Below are positions 14,648-23,388 of a stretch of DNA of 34,339 nt, one piece after another. The stretch spans positions 1 through 34,339 of the forward strand of contig SKNY01000102.1 of assembly GCA_007123105.1 (NCBI GenBank), in the 5' to 3' direction. The stretch comes from Salinarchaeum sp. (GTDB lineage: Archaea; Halobacteriota; Halobacteria; Halobacteriales; SKNY01). The notes under the pieces were generated by a model. The model ran no database searches, had not been told where the DNA came from, and saw only the letters and a program-made list of their open reading frames with translations. A program made the translations under genes and the position numbers. The stretch's first letter is position 1. Every line of letters starts with the position of its first letter.

Positions 14648-15744
14648 GCCGCTCGCGCACGCACCCGACCATCGCGGGCTTCCCGCGGGAGACACGCCGC
14701 GCCGGAATCAGAGACCATCTCCTCATCATGCCGTCGGTGATTTGTTCTGCGCTCGTCTCCGAGGCAATCGCCGATGCCGTTCCAGGAGCGATCGCGGTTC
14801 CCCACGACCACGGTTGTGCACAGATCGGCGGCGATAAGGACCAGACCAGACGGACGCTCCTGCACGTCGCGGCCAATCCAAACGTCGCCGGGGTCGTCCT
14901 CGTTGGTCTCGGGTGTGAGACGCTCAACAGCGAGGAGCTCGCCGCAGACGTTGACGTCCCCGTCCGACAGACCTCGATTCAGGGGACCGGAAGCACGGAC
15001 GCGACGATCGCAGCCGGGATCGAGGCGGCCGAGGAGCTCAGCGCTGGGTCGGCGCCGTCACGGTCTGCCGTGGGGATCGAGGAACTCACGGTGGGTATCG
15101 TTGCGAGTGACGCTGCGTCCACGACCGTGAACCACGTCTATCCGATGCTCGGCGGGTTGGTCGACCGGCTCGTGGCCGCGGGCGGCCGCGTCGTCGTCGG
15201 TGGGCTCGACCCGTTCGTCCCCCACCGGTCGGCGATCGTCGACCTCGTCGGTGACACCGCCACCGCGACCGAGCTCGACGCCATGCTCGAGGCCCGGACG
15301 ACGAACGGAATCCCGACTCGCGTCCATCGAGACGCTGCTGATCTATCGCTTGCGGACCTCGGAACCATGTTTGGCAACAAGCCCATTGCTGGCGCGTACA
15401 CGTACGGGTCCATCGCGTGTCACGACACCGGGGTCGCGGTCGTCGATACGTCGGCAGCCTTCGAGGAGGCGGCAACGGGGCTCGTTGCGGCCGGTGCACA
15501 ACTGATCGTCCACGCGACCGCTGCCGGGATCCCCACCGGCCACCCGGTGGCCCCGGTCATCTCGATGACAGGAGATGCATCGACCGCAGCCGCGATGGGC
15601 GAGGACGTGGACGTCGATGCTACGGCCACCGACGAGGCCACCCTCTACGATCGAGTGATTCGCGTGGCGAGCGGAGAAGCAACCGCAGCCGAGCGTCACG
15701 GACTGTCCCCGTTTGCGATCACGCGGACCGGACCATCGCTGTAG
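14644..15744 (+). CDS. UxaA/GarD-superfamily dehydratase, large subunit 2 (N-terminal motifs intact)
   Basis: This 366-residue paralog of the gene at 13155 shows the opposite conservation pattern. The first-half motifs are present: the Cys in MPSVICSAL (C34), HDHGCAQIGGD (54-64) and NPNVAGVVLVGLGCE (78-92). The second-half motifs are missing: the CGGSD position reads IVASDAAS, and PSPGN with GGLTTI is replaced by LSLADLGTMFGNKP. The end (GAQLIVHATAAG, PVAPVISMTG, DVDVDA) still aligns with subunit 1. The true start is the ATG at 14644, overlapping the SAF gene stop by 4 bp. It ends 2 bp from the convergent GH88/105-like gene. A heteromeric enzyme with subunit 1 is the simplest reading. Confidence 0.85.
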   Translation: MSRSRTHPTIAGFPRETRRAGIRDHLLIMPSVICSALVSEAIADAVPGAIAVPHDHGCAQIGGDKDQTRRTLLHVAANPNVAGVVLVGLGCETLNSEELAADVDVPVRQTSIQGTGSTDATIAAGIEAAEELSAGSAPSRSAVGIEELTVGIVASDAASTTVNHVYPMLGGLVDRLVAAGGRVVVGGLDPFVPHRSAIVDLVGDTATATELDAMLEARTTNGIPTRVHRDAADLSLADLGTMFGNKPIAGAYTYGSIACHDTGVAVVDTSAAFEEAATGLVAAGAQLIVHATAAGIPTGHPVAPVISMTGDASTAAAMGEDVDVDATATDEATLYDRVIRVASGEATAAERHGLSPFAITRTGPSL

Positions 15745-15746
15745 GG

Positions 15747-17219
15747 CTATCTACGCACCGAGTCGGCTCCGACGTCACGGTCAAATTGTTCGATAACAGC
15801 TCGCAGGTTGGTGAGCAATCCAAGCCCGTACTGGGCGATGACGCGGTACCCATTCCGCTGTAGCGATTCGCCACCTGCGTTGTGTTGGGCGACGCACGTC
15901 AACAGGCCGTCGGGGGTGACGTATTCTACCAATTCGTGGTAAGTACTGGTCGCGATGCGGTACGCGTCGTCTCGATCGGTGAGGCCGCTTAATCCGGCAT
16001 GGCCAATGGCCGCGGCGATTCCAGCAGATCCCGACGTTTCGACGCCCGTCTCGGGATCATCAGTGAAACACGCCCACAACCCCGCCGGTTGACGATGACC
16101 AATCACCAAATCATTGATATCATCCCACGCACCTCGAAGTCGTTCGACCGATACCGACGACCTGAGGCGGTTCCAATCACCAGTATCCGGTGTCGCAGCG
16201 AGTAACCGGAACGTCCGGGCGATGCCGAGCATGTACCAGGCATACGCACGGCTCCAATTTTTGAACGTGCGCGAACCGTCTTCGTGGGAGCGCAAGTAAA
16301 GGTCGTCAGCGACTGGCAAGTGATCCACCCGAGCAATGAGTTGCCGGATCGCCTCCCGGCCGACGCCCGGGTCATCGCGTGTCACCGCGTACCGCATGAG
16401 GGGGTAGGCAACGGTGTAGGCGCCCTCCGCGGTGACCGCGCCGCCACGGATAATCCCGTCATTACGTTTTTGGGACAGCGTGTGCGCAAGGAGGCGATCG
16501 GTCACGGAACGAGTTGGCCAGACGTCGGTGAATGCGCCCAGCATCAGCATCGATTCGATGCCACCCGGGTCGATGGCGAGATCACCGTTTGGACCCAGAT
16601 AGCGCTCGAGGTGATCGATGGCGGCCGCCCGCCAATCCGCAGCATCATCGGCGCATGTGGCCATCGCGAGCATACCATCGAGAACACAGCCTTCCATCCA
16701 GCCGAACGGTTGCTGGCTGGCTGCAGACTGCATCGTCGCCGTCATCGCCCGTTCCTTGTCGGCGTCCGATACCGAGGCCGGGGCGATCAAGAGGTGCGGG
16801 GTGAGCATTTGGTCGTGATCACCAGTTGGCCCCTCAGCGATCACCCACGTCGGCGTCGAGCCAGTAATCTGGGTGAGACCGATGCCGCCCTCGCACACAC
16901 TCGACACGGCCGACCGATCGAGTTGGAGTTCGAACGGCTGGCATGGGTACGAGAACCGGAGATCGAATTCGCCGAGGTGGCGATCAGCGTGCGGATCGGT
17001 CACCGCGATGGTTCGTCGTTCGTCGAACCGAACGGCGGTGGTACATCGTAACCAGATCCGGTGGTCAGACGGCGGTGTGGCGTCGAGTGACCGTGTCCAT
17101 TCGAGCCGCGGCTCCGATCGGGCCGAAACCGGTCTCGCCGACCAATCGAACGGGGGTACATCGGTAGCAGGCAAGGAATCCCGTGACCGCCACGCGACAC
17201 AATCTGGCGGGTAATCCAT
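15747..17219 (-). CDS. GH88/GH105-like unsaturated uronyl hydrolase with extra N-terminal domain
   Basis: From the ATG at 17217-17219 this is a 490-residue cytoplasmic protein with no signal peptide. From about residue 155 it resembles the alpha6/alpha6 barrel of GH88/GH105 enzymes, which remove unsaturated uronic acid from oligosaccharides made by polysaccharide lyases. NWSRAYAW (321-328) matches the family W-x-R-x-x-x-W segment, and ETSGSAGIAAAI resembles the conserved E-x-S-x-(T/A)-A motif. The N-terminal 150 residues (with YPCQPFELQL and HLLIAP) form an additional, probably beta-rich part not found in YteR-type enzymes of about 370 residues. It is divergent from the GH29 gene across a 122-bp gap. 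The substrate is unproven. Confidence 0.7.
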   Translation of the reverse strand: MDYPPDCVAWRSRDSLPATDVPPFDWSARPVSARSEPRLEWTRSLDATPPSDHRIWLRCTTAVRFDERRTIAVTDPHADRHLGEFDLRFSYPCQPFELQLDRSAVSSVCEGGIGLTQITGSTPTWVIAEGPTGDHDQMLTPHLLIAPASVSDADKERAMTATMQSAASQQPFGWMEGCVLDGMLAMATCADDAADWRAAAIDHLERYLGPNGDLAIDPGGIESMLMLGAFTDVWPTRSVTDRLLAHTLSQKRNDGIIRGGAVTAEGAYTVAYPLMRYAVTRDDPGVGREAIRQLIARVDHLPVADDLYLRSHEDGSRTFKNWSRAYAWYMLGIARTFRLLAATPDTGDWNRLRSSVSVERLRGAWDDINDLVIGHRQPAGLWACFTDDPETGVETSGSAGIAAAIGHAGLSGLTDRDDAYRIATSTYHELVEYVTPDGLLTCVAQHNAGGESLQRNGYRVIAQYGLGLLTNLRAVIEQFDRDVGADSVRR

Positions 17220-17298
17220 GAGTGATTTTGGATACTCGACTGCTGGCCTGCATGATCGTGTCGTTCCGCCCGTGTATCGAGGACACCGGGCGCGAAGA

Positions 17299-17316
17299 TC
17301 GGTACCGAAATACCGA
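17299..17316. promoter_or_regulatory. Dyad repeat in the GH88/105-GH29 divergent promoter
   Basis: TCGGTACCGA (17299-17308) is a perfect 10-bp palindrome and is followed by a second TACCGA (17311-17316), so TCGGTA-N6-TACCGA is also a perfect dyad. It ends 25 bp before the fucosidase start, overlapping the expected TATA position, and lies in the only gap between two divergent glycosidase genes. A repressor or activator site for the island is likely. No regulator gene is present in the window. Confidence 0.45.
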
Positions 17317-17341
17317 TGCTTCCACCCCGATCTGCGTTCGT

Positions 17342-18733
17342 ATGGCTGGCACCTACGAACCGACGTGGTCGTCCCTCGACGCCCACCCGGTGCCACAGTG
17401 GTTCGACGACGCCAAACTCGGGATCTGGATCCACTGGGGCATCTACTCCGTGCCGGCGTGGGCGCCCCCGCCGGCGGAACCACCCGAACACGCCTACGCC
17501 GAATGGTATCCGTACTACATGTACCGACCGGGAAATCGCTTTTACGAGTACCATCGCGAGACGTACGGGGCCGACGTCGACTACGCCGATTTCATCGCCG
17601 ACTGGACGGCAGCAGCGTTCGACCCGAACGCGTGGGCAGAATTGTTTGCCGACATCGGTGCCCGGTACGTCGTCATCACTGGCGAGCACCACGACGGCTT
17701 CCCGTTGTGGGATACTGCCGTCACCAAGTACAATGCGAGCCAGATGGGCCCAGAACGCGACATCGTTGCGGAACTCGCCGACGCGGTGCGACGCCGCGGT
17801 TTGAAATTTGCCCCGTCGTTCCACGGCCTGCTCAACTACTATCAGCCGGATCCCGACGCCCCGCAAGGGCAACCGATCGGTGCGGACGGTGGCGACCCGC
17901 CATCACCCGAATACGTCGCGTACATGCACGACAAACTGGACGAGCTCATCGAGGCCTACAAACCGGATCTCCTGTGGCTCGACGGCGATTGGATCGCGGA
18001 TGCGGAGACGTTCGGCACGAAAGCAACGGTTGCCCGATATTACAATGCCGCCGAACACTGGGGGAAAGAAGTCGTGGTCAACGATCGACTCGGTCGAACC
18101 CGGTGGAAACACGAAGGCGACACCCACGGCGACTTCTACACCCCTGAGTACGAGGAGTTCGACGAGATCGTCGAGCACAAGTGGGAGGCGTGTCGCGGGA
18201 TCGGTCACTCGTTCGGGTACAATCAGGCCGAGGGGCAAGCCGAGTATCTCGATCCCCGCGAGCTCGTCCACCTGTTCGTCGATACGGTCGCGAAGAACGG
18301 GAATCTCCTGATCAATGTGGGCCCAACGGCCGATGGGAGGATCCCGGAGCCCCAACGGCTGCGGCTCGAAGCCCTCGGTGGCTGGTTGGATCAGTACGGC
18401 GAGGCCATCTTTGGCACGACGTACTGGATCACCCACGACGATCCGACGAGTACCGTCCCCGTGCGATACACGTGGAAGGACGGGACGCTCTATGCAATTG
18501 CGCTCGAGTGGCCGGGGGATGACTTACGACTGGCAGTTCCCGAACATGTCGACATCGATCCGGCTGCGATCGAGATCCGGCTGCTCGGCCAAGCAGGAAA
18601 GCTCGCGTGCCGGCGACGTGGCAGGACACTCACGATCGACACACCTGGGCAGCCGCGCGAGGTGCACGTCCAGTACGCACACGCGTTCGCGATCGACGAC
18701 GTGGCCAATCCGGCAACAGCAGACGACGAGTAA
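17342..18733 (+). CDS. GH29 alpha-L-fucosidase
   Basis: This 463-residue glycoside hydrolase of family 29 releases L-fucose with retention of configuration. Family features are the opening WFDDAKLGIWIHWGIYSVPAW (20-40), GEHHDGF (114-120), the nucleophile Asp214 in LLWLDGDW, and NLLINVGPTADG near the end of the barrel. A short beta-sandwich-like tail follows. There is no signal peptide, so it works in the cytoplasm on imported oligosaccharides. I use the ATG at 17342 because the upstream frame to 17222 lacks family similarity and covers the divergent promoter. A dyad repeat sits 26-43 nt upstream. Confidence 0.93.
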   Translation: MAGTYEPTWSSLDAHPVPQWFDDAKLGIWIHWGIYSVPAWAPPPAEPPEHAYAEWYPYYMYRPGNRFYEYHRETYGADVDYADFIADWTAAAFDPNAWAELFADIGARYVVITGEHHDGFPLWDTAVTKYNASQMGPERDIVAELADAVRRRGLKFAPSFHGLLNYYQPDPDAPQGQPIGADGGDPPSPEYVAYMHDKLDELIEAYKPDLLWLDGDWIADAETFGTKATVARYYNAAEHWGKEVVVNDRLGRTRWKHEGDTHGDFYTPEYEEFDEIVEHKWEACRGIGHSFGYNQAEGQAEYLDPRELVHLFVDTVAKNGNLLINVGPTADGRIPEPQRLRLEALGGWLDQYGEAIFGTTYWITHDDPTSTVPVRYTWKDGTLYAIALEWPGDDLRLAVPEHVDIDPAAIEIRLLGQAGKLACRRRGRTLTIDTPGQPREVHVQYAHAFAIDDVANPATADDE

Positions 18734-18798
18734 CGGGACGCAGCCACGGGTTCGATTCTAACCGGGATCTTTGTGATCACGGATGCTCCGAATCGAGT

Positions 18799-19248
18799 AT
18801 GGTCGGAACCATCCACCACCACGGCATCGTCGTCGACGACCTGGAGGCCTCGGTTGCATTTTACGTCGATCATTTCGACCTCGAAGAGGAATACCGCATC
18901 ACGGCTGAACCAGCGGGCTTTGGCACATTGCTCGGTGTGGACCGTCCCGCACCAGCCGAAATTGCCTTTCTCCGGGATGAGACCGGGATGCGGGTCGAAC
19001 TCGAAGAACACGCAACTGCCGAACGGACCGTCGACGAACTCGCGGATCCAACCGATGTGGGGTACGCCCATCTTTGTTTCGAGGTCGACGATATCGATGC
19101 TACCTACGATGAACTCGTGGCAGCCGGTGTCGAATTCGTCACTCGTCCCGGTACCGCGACCGATAGCGGGGCCCACATCGTCTACTGTCGGGATCCGAGC
19201 GGCAATCTGCTCGAGCTGATCGAACTGCCTGACGGCCCCAACGAGTGA
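18799..19248 (+). CDS. VOC (glyoxalase/dioxygenase fold) protein
   Basis: This 149-residue protein has two beta-alpha-beta-beta-beta modules of the vicinal oxygen chelate fold. Likely metal ligands are a His in IHHHGIVVDD, a Glu in RVELEEH, a His in YAHLCFEVDD, and a Glu in LLELIEL, the usual H/E/H/E arrangement of glyoxalase I and methylmalonyl-CoA epimerase. It lies 65 bp after the fucosidase gene on the same strand. In a fucose pathway a lactaldehyde-related or epimerase role can be imagined, but the substrate cannot be assigned. The ATG at 18799 is used although the frame is open upstream. Confidence 0.85.
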   Translation: MVGTIHHHGIVVDDLEASVAFYVDHFDLEEEYRITAEPAGFGTLLGVDRPAPAEIAFLRDETGMRVELEEHATAERTVDELADPTDVGYAHLCFEVDDIDATYDELVAAGVEFVTRPGTATDSGAHIVYCRDPSGNLLELIELPDGPNE

Positions 19249-19389
19249 CGGCCCGGGACAACAGAGTGAGACCACTTCTGTCGGATCGACCTCGGCGAAT
19301 TCAGACTGGATGCCGCCGGATCGCACCCGTCATGTCGATCGGAACGGTCAACCCACGAGGCTTATGCCCAACCGGCGGCGGGAATTGAT

Positions 19390-21453
19390 ATGGATCGTCG
19401 TCGGATGCTCCTGCTTTGTGGGGCGGCCGTGCTGTCCGTTGCCGGCTGCACCGGCGAGGATGATGACGGGGAATCCGGAACGGACAGCGTGGACGAAACA
19501 GATATCGAGCTAACCACCGCGAGCACGGACGACATCGCCGATGCGAGCAATGCGGGCGAGACGGCGGTTCCCCCGGTCGAACCGGTCGATCTCATCGATC
19601 TCGACCCGGCCACATTCGAGGACGACGAAGTGGATCTCCCGTATTATCTGGCGAATTTCCACGAAGTGGCAAACGCCATCGTTACTACGGGGAACGACGC
19701 GGGCTTCATCGATCGCCACGTCTGGCGTTTGGAAGCCGACCAGGAACCGTACAACGCCCGGGTGATGGAGAACATCCTGTCGCTCGCGTGGTTTTACACG
19801 ACGAATCGACCGTGGAATCCATACTTTGGCGACCGGAAGCTTCGCCAGCGACTCGAGCTGACACTCTCGTTCTGGACGGACATGCAGGCGGGCGACGGCC
19901 GATTTAGCGAATACGGACGATACAACTGGAATCTTGCCGCGACGGCATTCGCCACGAAGTTCATCGGGGAGGCACTCGTCCGCCTCGATCAGTCCGTTGT
20001 GGCGGTCGATGAGGAGCTCTACGACGAGGCACTTGATGCCCTGCGTGCCGCGATCATGGTCACGCTCACGGACGACGCGTTTCGTGAGGACGGGGCCTCC
20101 TTCGCGAACCAGTTCTCGAACGTCTGGGGCGGGGCCGGGGCGTATCTCAGTATCCGCGACGACGAGGAGGTACATGCCGCACTCGAGGCGGCCCTCGCGG
20201 ACGCAGATCGCATGCTGAGTACCGCGGGATTTTATTACGAAGCGGACGGGCCGGATTTCGGCTACGGGTGGGGGACCGAACAGAGCAATCAGCAGGCCGC
20301 CTGGCATTATCTTGGAAACGTCGACGAATCGCTCCAGGCCGCGTTCGTTGCACACACCCAGCCGTTCTGGGAATGGCTCTCGTATGCAGCGGTCGTCGAA
20401 CCCGATGGGACGGCGTGGTTTCACCCGGGAGGTGTGGCCGCACGAACCGACTGGACGTCGAGTCGCGCGGCGTTCGGGGTAGGCAATCCGCTGGCCGAAT
20501 CGATCGAGACCGTCCGGGCATTCCACTACATCGATCGTGAGCGACACGACTGGCTCGACCATCACTGGTCGATGCGCCAGAACCGGTGGCCAGCGGTCGA
20601 GCGACTCGGCTACGGGGTCTCGACGTTTAGTCCATACGCGTTTCTCCACCGGGACCACGAACGCACGTCGGTACAGGCGGTCGACCGGCGAGCCGCCCGC
20701 GAGGCGCTCCCATACATCGATCAGGAAACCTTCACCCACCAACGGGTCGACGATCGCGTCGGCACGGCGTTTACGTTCGTCCGGCGACCGAGCTATTATG
20801 CGATCCTATCGGCCGGGCCGCTGGCCAACGACGGCCAGTCGAATGGCCTCCATCTGCTCTGGCATCCACAAGTGGGTACGTGGTGGCAAACGGCACGAGA
20901 GGGACCGCGGACCGGGACGACCACCGAAGGGACCACGCTCGAAACGGCGGCCGACGAGGTCAGCTACGAGATCGCGGGCGAATCCGTCGCGGCCACGCCC
21001 GGAGTCGAGGAATTACCGGACGGGCCACTCACGGTCACGTATCGAAACGAAGCGGGACACAAGGAGATCAGGTTCGACGAAAAGATCACGGTCGACGTGG
21101 CCGTCGAGGGCGGGTTCACCGAGTTGATTCCGTTGCTCCTCCGGGAACGGGACAGCGTCTCGATCGACCATGACGACGATCGATTCACCCTCGACCTCGA
21201 GCGAAACGATGTGCGGGTGTCCATCACCGCAACGGGGGTCAACGCACACGAGTCAACGACCGACACTTTTCACGTTGGGCGGGCTGGTGGAGACAATCAT
21301 CTGTTCGGGACCACAACGGCGTTCGACGACGTGACCAACGAGGAACGCGAGCGATTGTACGGAGTCGGGTGGCCTCGCCGGGTCCGACAACTCGTATTCG
21401 ACGCCCGTGATTCACTGTCCTATACGGTGTCGGCACACACCACCGATCCGTAG
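19390..21453 (+). CDS. Large secreted lipoprotein, possible polysaccharide lyase (alpha/alpha toroid plus beta domain)
   Basis: This 687-residue protein begins MDRRRMLLLCGAAVLSVAGC, an Arg-rich lipoprotein signal with lipobox VAGC (Cys20), and an Asp/Glu/Thr-rich linker follows to about residue 65. Residues about 75-420 are helical and rich in Trp and Tyr (for example YNWNLAATAFATKFIGEAL and FANQFSNVWGG), typical of an alpha/alpha toroid. The last 250 residues look like a beta-sandwich (VSYEIAGESV, LTVTYRNEAG). This two-part design is seen in polysaccharide lyases of the heparinase II/III and chondroitin-lyase type, but I see no family-specific catalytic motif. It would act outside the cell and supply unsaturated oligosaccharides to the GH88/105-like enzyme. 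A CTTATG element lies about 26 nt upstream. Confidence 0.6.
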   Translation: MDRRRMLLLCGAAVLSVAGCTGEDDDGESGTDSVDETDIELTTASTDDIADASNAGETAVPPVEPVDLIDLDPATFEDDEVDLPYYLANFHEVANAIVTTGNDAGFIDRHVWRLEADQEPYNARVMENILSLAWFYTTNRPWNPYFGDRKLRQRLELTLSFWTDMQAGDGRFSEYGRYNWNLAATAFATKFIGEALVRLDQSVVAVDEELYDEALDALRAAIMVTLTDDAFREDGASFANQFSNVWGGAGAYLSIRDDEEVHAALEAALADADRMLSTAGFYYEADGPDFGYGWGTEQSNQQAAWHYLGNVDESLQAAFVAHTQPFWEWLSYAAVVEPDGTAWFHPGGVAARTDWTSSRAAFGVGNPLAESIETVRAFHYIDRERHDWLDHHWSMRQNRWPAVERLGYGVSTFSPYAFLHRDHERTSVQAVDRRAAREALPYIDQETFTHQRVDDRVGTAFTFVRRPSYYAILSAGPLANDGQSNGLHLLWHPQVGTWWQTAREGPRTGTTTEGTTLETAADEVSYEIAGESVAATPGVEELPDGPLTVTYRNEAGHKEIRFDEKITVDVAVEGGFTELIPLLLRERDSVSIDHDDDRFTLDLERNDVRVSITATGVNAHESTTDTFHVGRAGGDNHLFGTTTAFDDVTNEERERLYGVGWPRRVRQLVFDARDSLSYTVSAHTTDP

Positions 21454-21488
21454 GCAACGTTCTTCGTTCGGGCGGCGCAGTCCCGAGT

Positions 21489-22316
21489 ATGAAGGTACTC
21501 GTCCTCGGCTCCAGCGGCAGGGTCGGGACCGCCTTGTTCGAGCATCTCCCAGATTTCGGCCCGTACCAGCTCACGGGTCTGGACGTCACCGAACATACAG
21601 ACCCGGATCGACGAACCGGTGACGTCCGGGATCGCGAGGTCATCACCCAGGCCGTCGAGGGTCAAGATGCGATCGTCCACGCCGCGTTAAATCCCGCGCT
21701 CAACCACACCGTGACCGACGTGCGATTCTTCCCCGGGCTGCTCGATAACGTCTGGATGTCGTGTAACGTCTTCGAGGCAGCGATCGAAGCCGACGTCGAG
21801 ACGGTTGTCTACGCCTCGAGTACCCACGCGGTCGGTCGATACGAACAGGAACACGCCCCGGAGTTGTACGCCGACCCGGCTCCCCCTTTCCGACTGGGCC
21901 CCGAGGTCGCTCCGAGACCGGATTCGCTGTACGGTGCCCAGAAACTCTTCGACGAGGCGGTCGGGCGACTCGCTGCCGAATTGCACGACATCTCGGTCTA
22001 CGTCGTCCGAATTGGGAACGTCCGGGGACCAGCGGCAGATCATCCGTATGCACCAGCCGAACGGAGCGATGCGGAGCGCGGTACGCCGGCCTACGAACGG
22101 TCCGTCAGGCGAATGAAGGCGGTGTGGTTCTCCCGGCGCGACGTCGCGAATTTCGTCGATTGCTGTCTCCGGGATGATACCGTGGACTTCGATATATTCT
22201 ACGGCGTCAGCGACAACGACCGCGCCTGGTTCGACCGCGAGCACGCCCGACAGCAGATCGGCTACGAACCGCTGGACGCAGGTGAGGAGTGGTCGGGCCC
22301 ACCCGACGCGGCGTGA
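21489..22316 (+). CDS. NAD-dependent uronate dehydrogenase-like SDR
   Basis: This 275-residue extended SDR has the nucleotide motif GSSGRVGTAL (residues 8-17), VYASSTHAVG containing the catalytic Ser, and YGAQK with the Tyr-x3-Lys pair. The C-terminal stretch YGVSDNDRAWFD is characteristic of uronate dehydrogenase relatives. Uronate dehydrogenase oxidises galacturonate or glucuronate to the aldarate lactone. Haloarchaeal members of this group also include the NAD-dependent glucose-6-phosphate dehydrogenase Azf, so substrate assignment from sequence is not final. Context with a uronyl hydrolase and a GarD/UxaA-type dehydratase favours a uronate route: uronate to aldarate to 2-keto-3-deoxy acid. 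Confidence 0.8.
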   Translation: MKVLVLGSSGRVGTALFEHLPDFGPYQLTGLDVTEHTDPDRRTGDVRDREVITQAVEGQDAIVHAALNPALNHTVTDVRFFPGLLDNVWMSCNVFEAAIEADVETVVYASSTHAVGRYEQEHAPELYADPAPPFRLGPEVAPRPDSLYGAQKLFDEAVGRLAAELHDISVYVVRIGNVRGPAADHPYAPAERSDAERGTPAYERSVRRMKAVWFSRRDVANFVDCCLRDDTVDFDIFYGVSDNDRAWFDREHARQQIGYEPLDAGEEWSGPPDAA

Positions 22317-22347
22317 GCTTTACGAGCCCCCCGGGTGAGCGTCGGAT

Positions 22348-23388
22348 ATGACCGAATACCGAGTCGCAATCATCGGGACCGGTGCAGAAGACGGTGGCGG
22401 CGAAGACGGGTTTGCGATGGGCTATCGCCACGCGGCTGCGTACGACAGCCACCCCGACTGCGAGATCGTCGCCTGTGCCGACCTCGTCCCCGAATACGGC
22501 GAGCGGTTCGCAGAATCGTACGACCTTCCCGCAGATGCCACATGGACCGATCACGTCGAGATGCTTCGGGCACACGAACCGGATATCGTGAGCGTTACGA
22601 CCCCGATCCCGACACACGCCCCGATCGTCGCCGACTGTCTGGCGACAGCCCCACCGGCGGCGATCCACTGCGAGAAACCGATGTCCAACCGGTGGGGCGA
22701 GGTGGTCGAGATGGTCGATACGTGTGCGGCCGCCGACGTCCAGTTGACGATCAACCACCAACTCCGCCTGTCCGGCCCCGTCCGCCGTGCCGTCGAGCTG
22801 ATCAACGAGGGAAGGATCGGTGACGTCAGACGCGTCGAGGGGGCCCGCCGAGACCTCTACGAGGCGGGCATCCACCAGCTGGATCTCTGTACCTATTTCG
22901 CCGGTGACGAACCAGCCGCGTGGGTGATGGGGTCGATCGACTTCCGCGAGGGTGAACGTCGCAGTGGCATGGTGATCGAGGATCAGGCAGTCGGACTCTG
23001 GATGTACGAGAACGGCGTCTACGGAATGATGGCCACCGGCGACGGTCAGGACGCGGTCGGTTCACTCAACCGGGTGATCGGGACGGAAGGCGAGCTGGCG
23101 ATCGATTTCTGGGGTGAGGAACCACTCCGCCTGCGCCAGGATGGCTCTGGATGGGAATCAATCGAGTGTACCTACGGCACCCCACAGGAGGCGGCCGTTG
23201 CGCACCTGATAGAGGCACTCGAAGCTGGCTCAGAGCCGGTCATCGTGGGGGCAAACGCCAAACGCGGCGCTGAAATTGCCTTTGGCATTTATGAATCGGT
23301 GCGCCGTCGTGCCCGCATCGATCTGCCGCTCGATATCGAGGACGATCCGTTGGCGGCGATGGTAGAAGCCGACCAGCTCGGCAATTAA
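22348..23388 (+). CDS. Gfo/Idh/MocA family oxidoreductase
   Basis: This 346-residue NAD(P)-dependent sugar oxidoreductase has an N-terminal Rossmann fold (VAIIGTGAEDGG, residues 6-17, with a small loop insertion before GFAMGYRHA). The family motif CEKP is in HCEKPMSNRW, and the C-terminal beta-sheet domain carries GIHQLDLC. Family members oxidise myo-inositol, sugar alcohols or sugars. Nothing here fixes the substrate. It lies 31 bp after the uronate-dehydrogenase-like gene and overlaps the convergent TIM-barrel gene by 4 bp. Confidence 0.88.
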   Translation: MTEYRVAIIGTGAEDGGGEDGFAMGYRHAAAYDSHPDCEIVACADLVPEYGERFAESYDLPADATWTDHVEMLRAHEPDIVSVTTPIPTHAPIVADCLATAPPAAIHCEKPMSNRWGEVVEMVDTCAAADVQLTINHQLRLSGPVRRAVELINEGRIGDVRRVEGARRDLYEAGIHQLDLCTYFAGDEPAAWVMGSIDFREGERRSGMVIEDQAVGLWMYENGVYGMMATGDGQDAVGSLNRVIGTEGELAIDFWGEEPLRLRQDGSGWESIECTYGTPQEAAVAHLIEALEAGSEPVIVGANAKRGAEIAFGIYESVRRRARIDLPLDIEDDPLAAMVEADQLGN

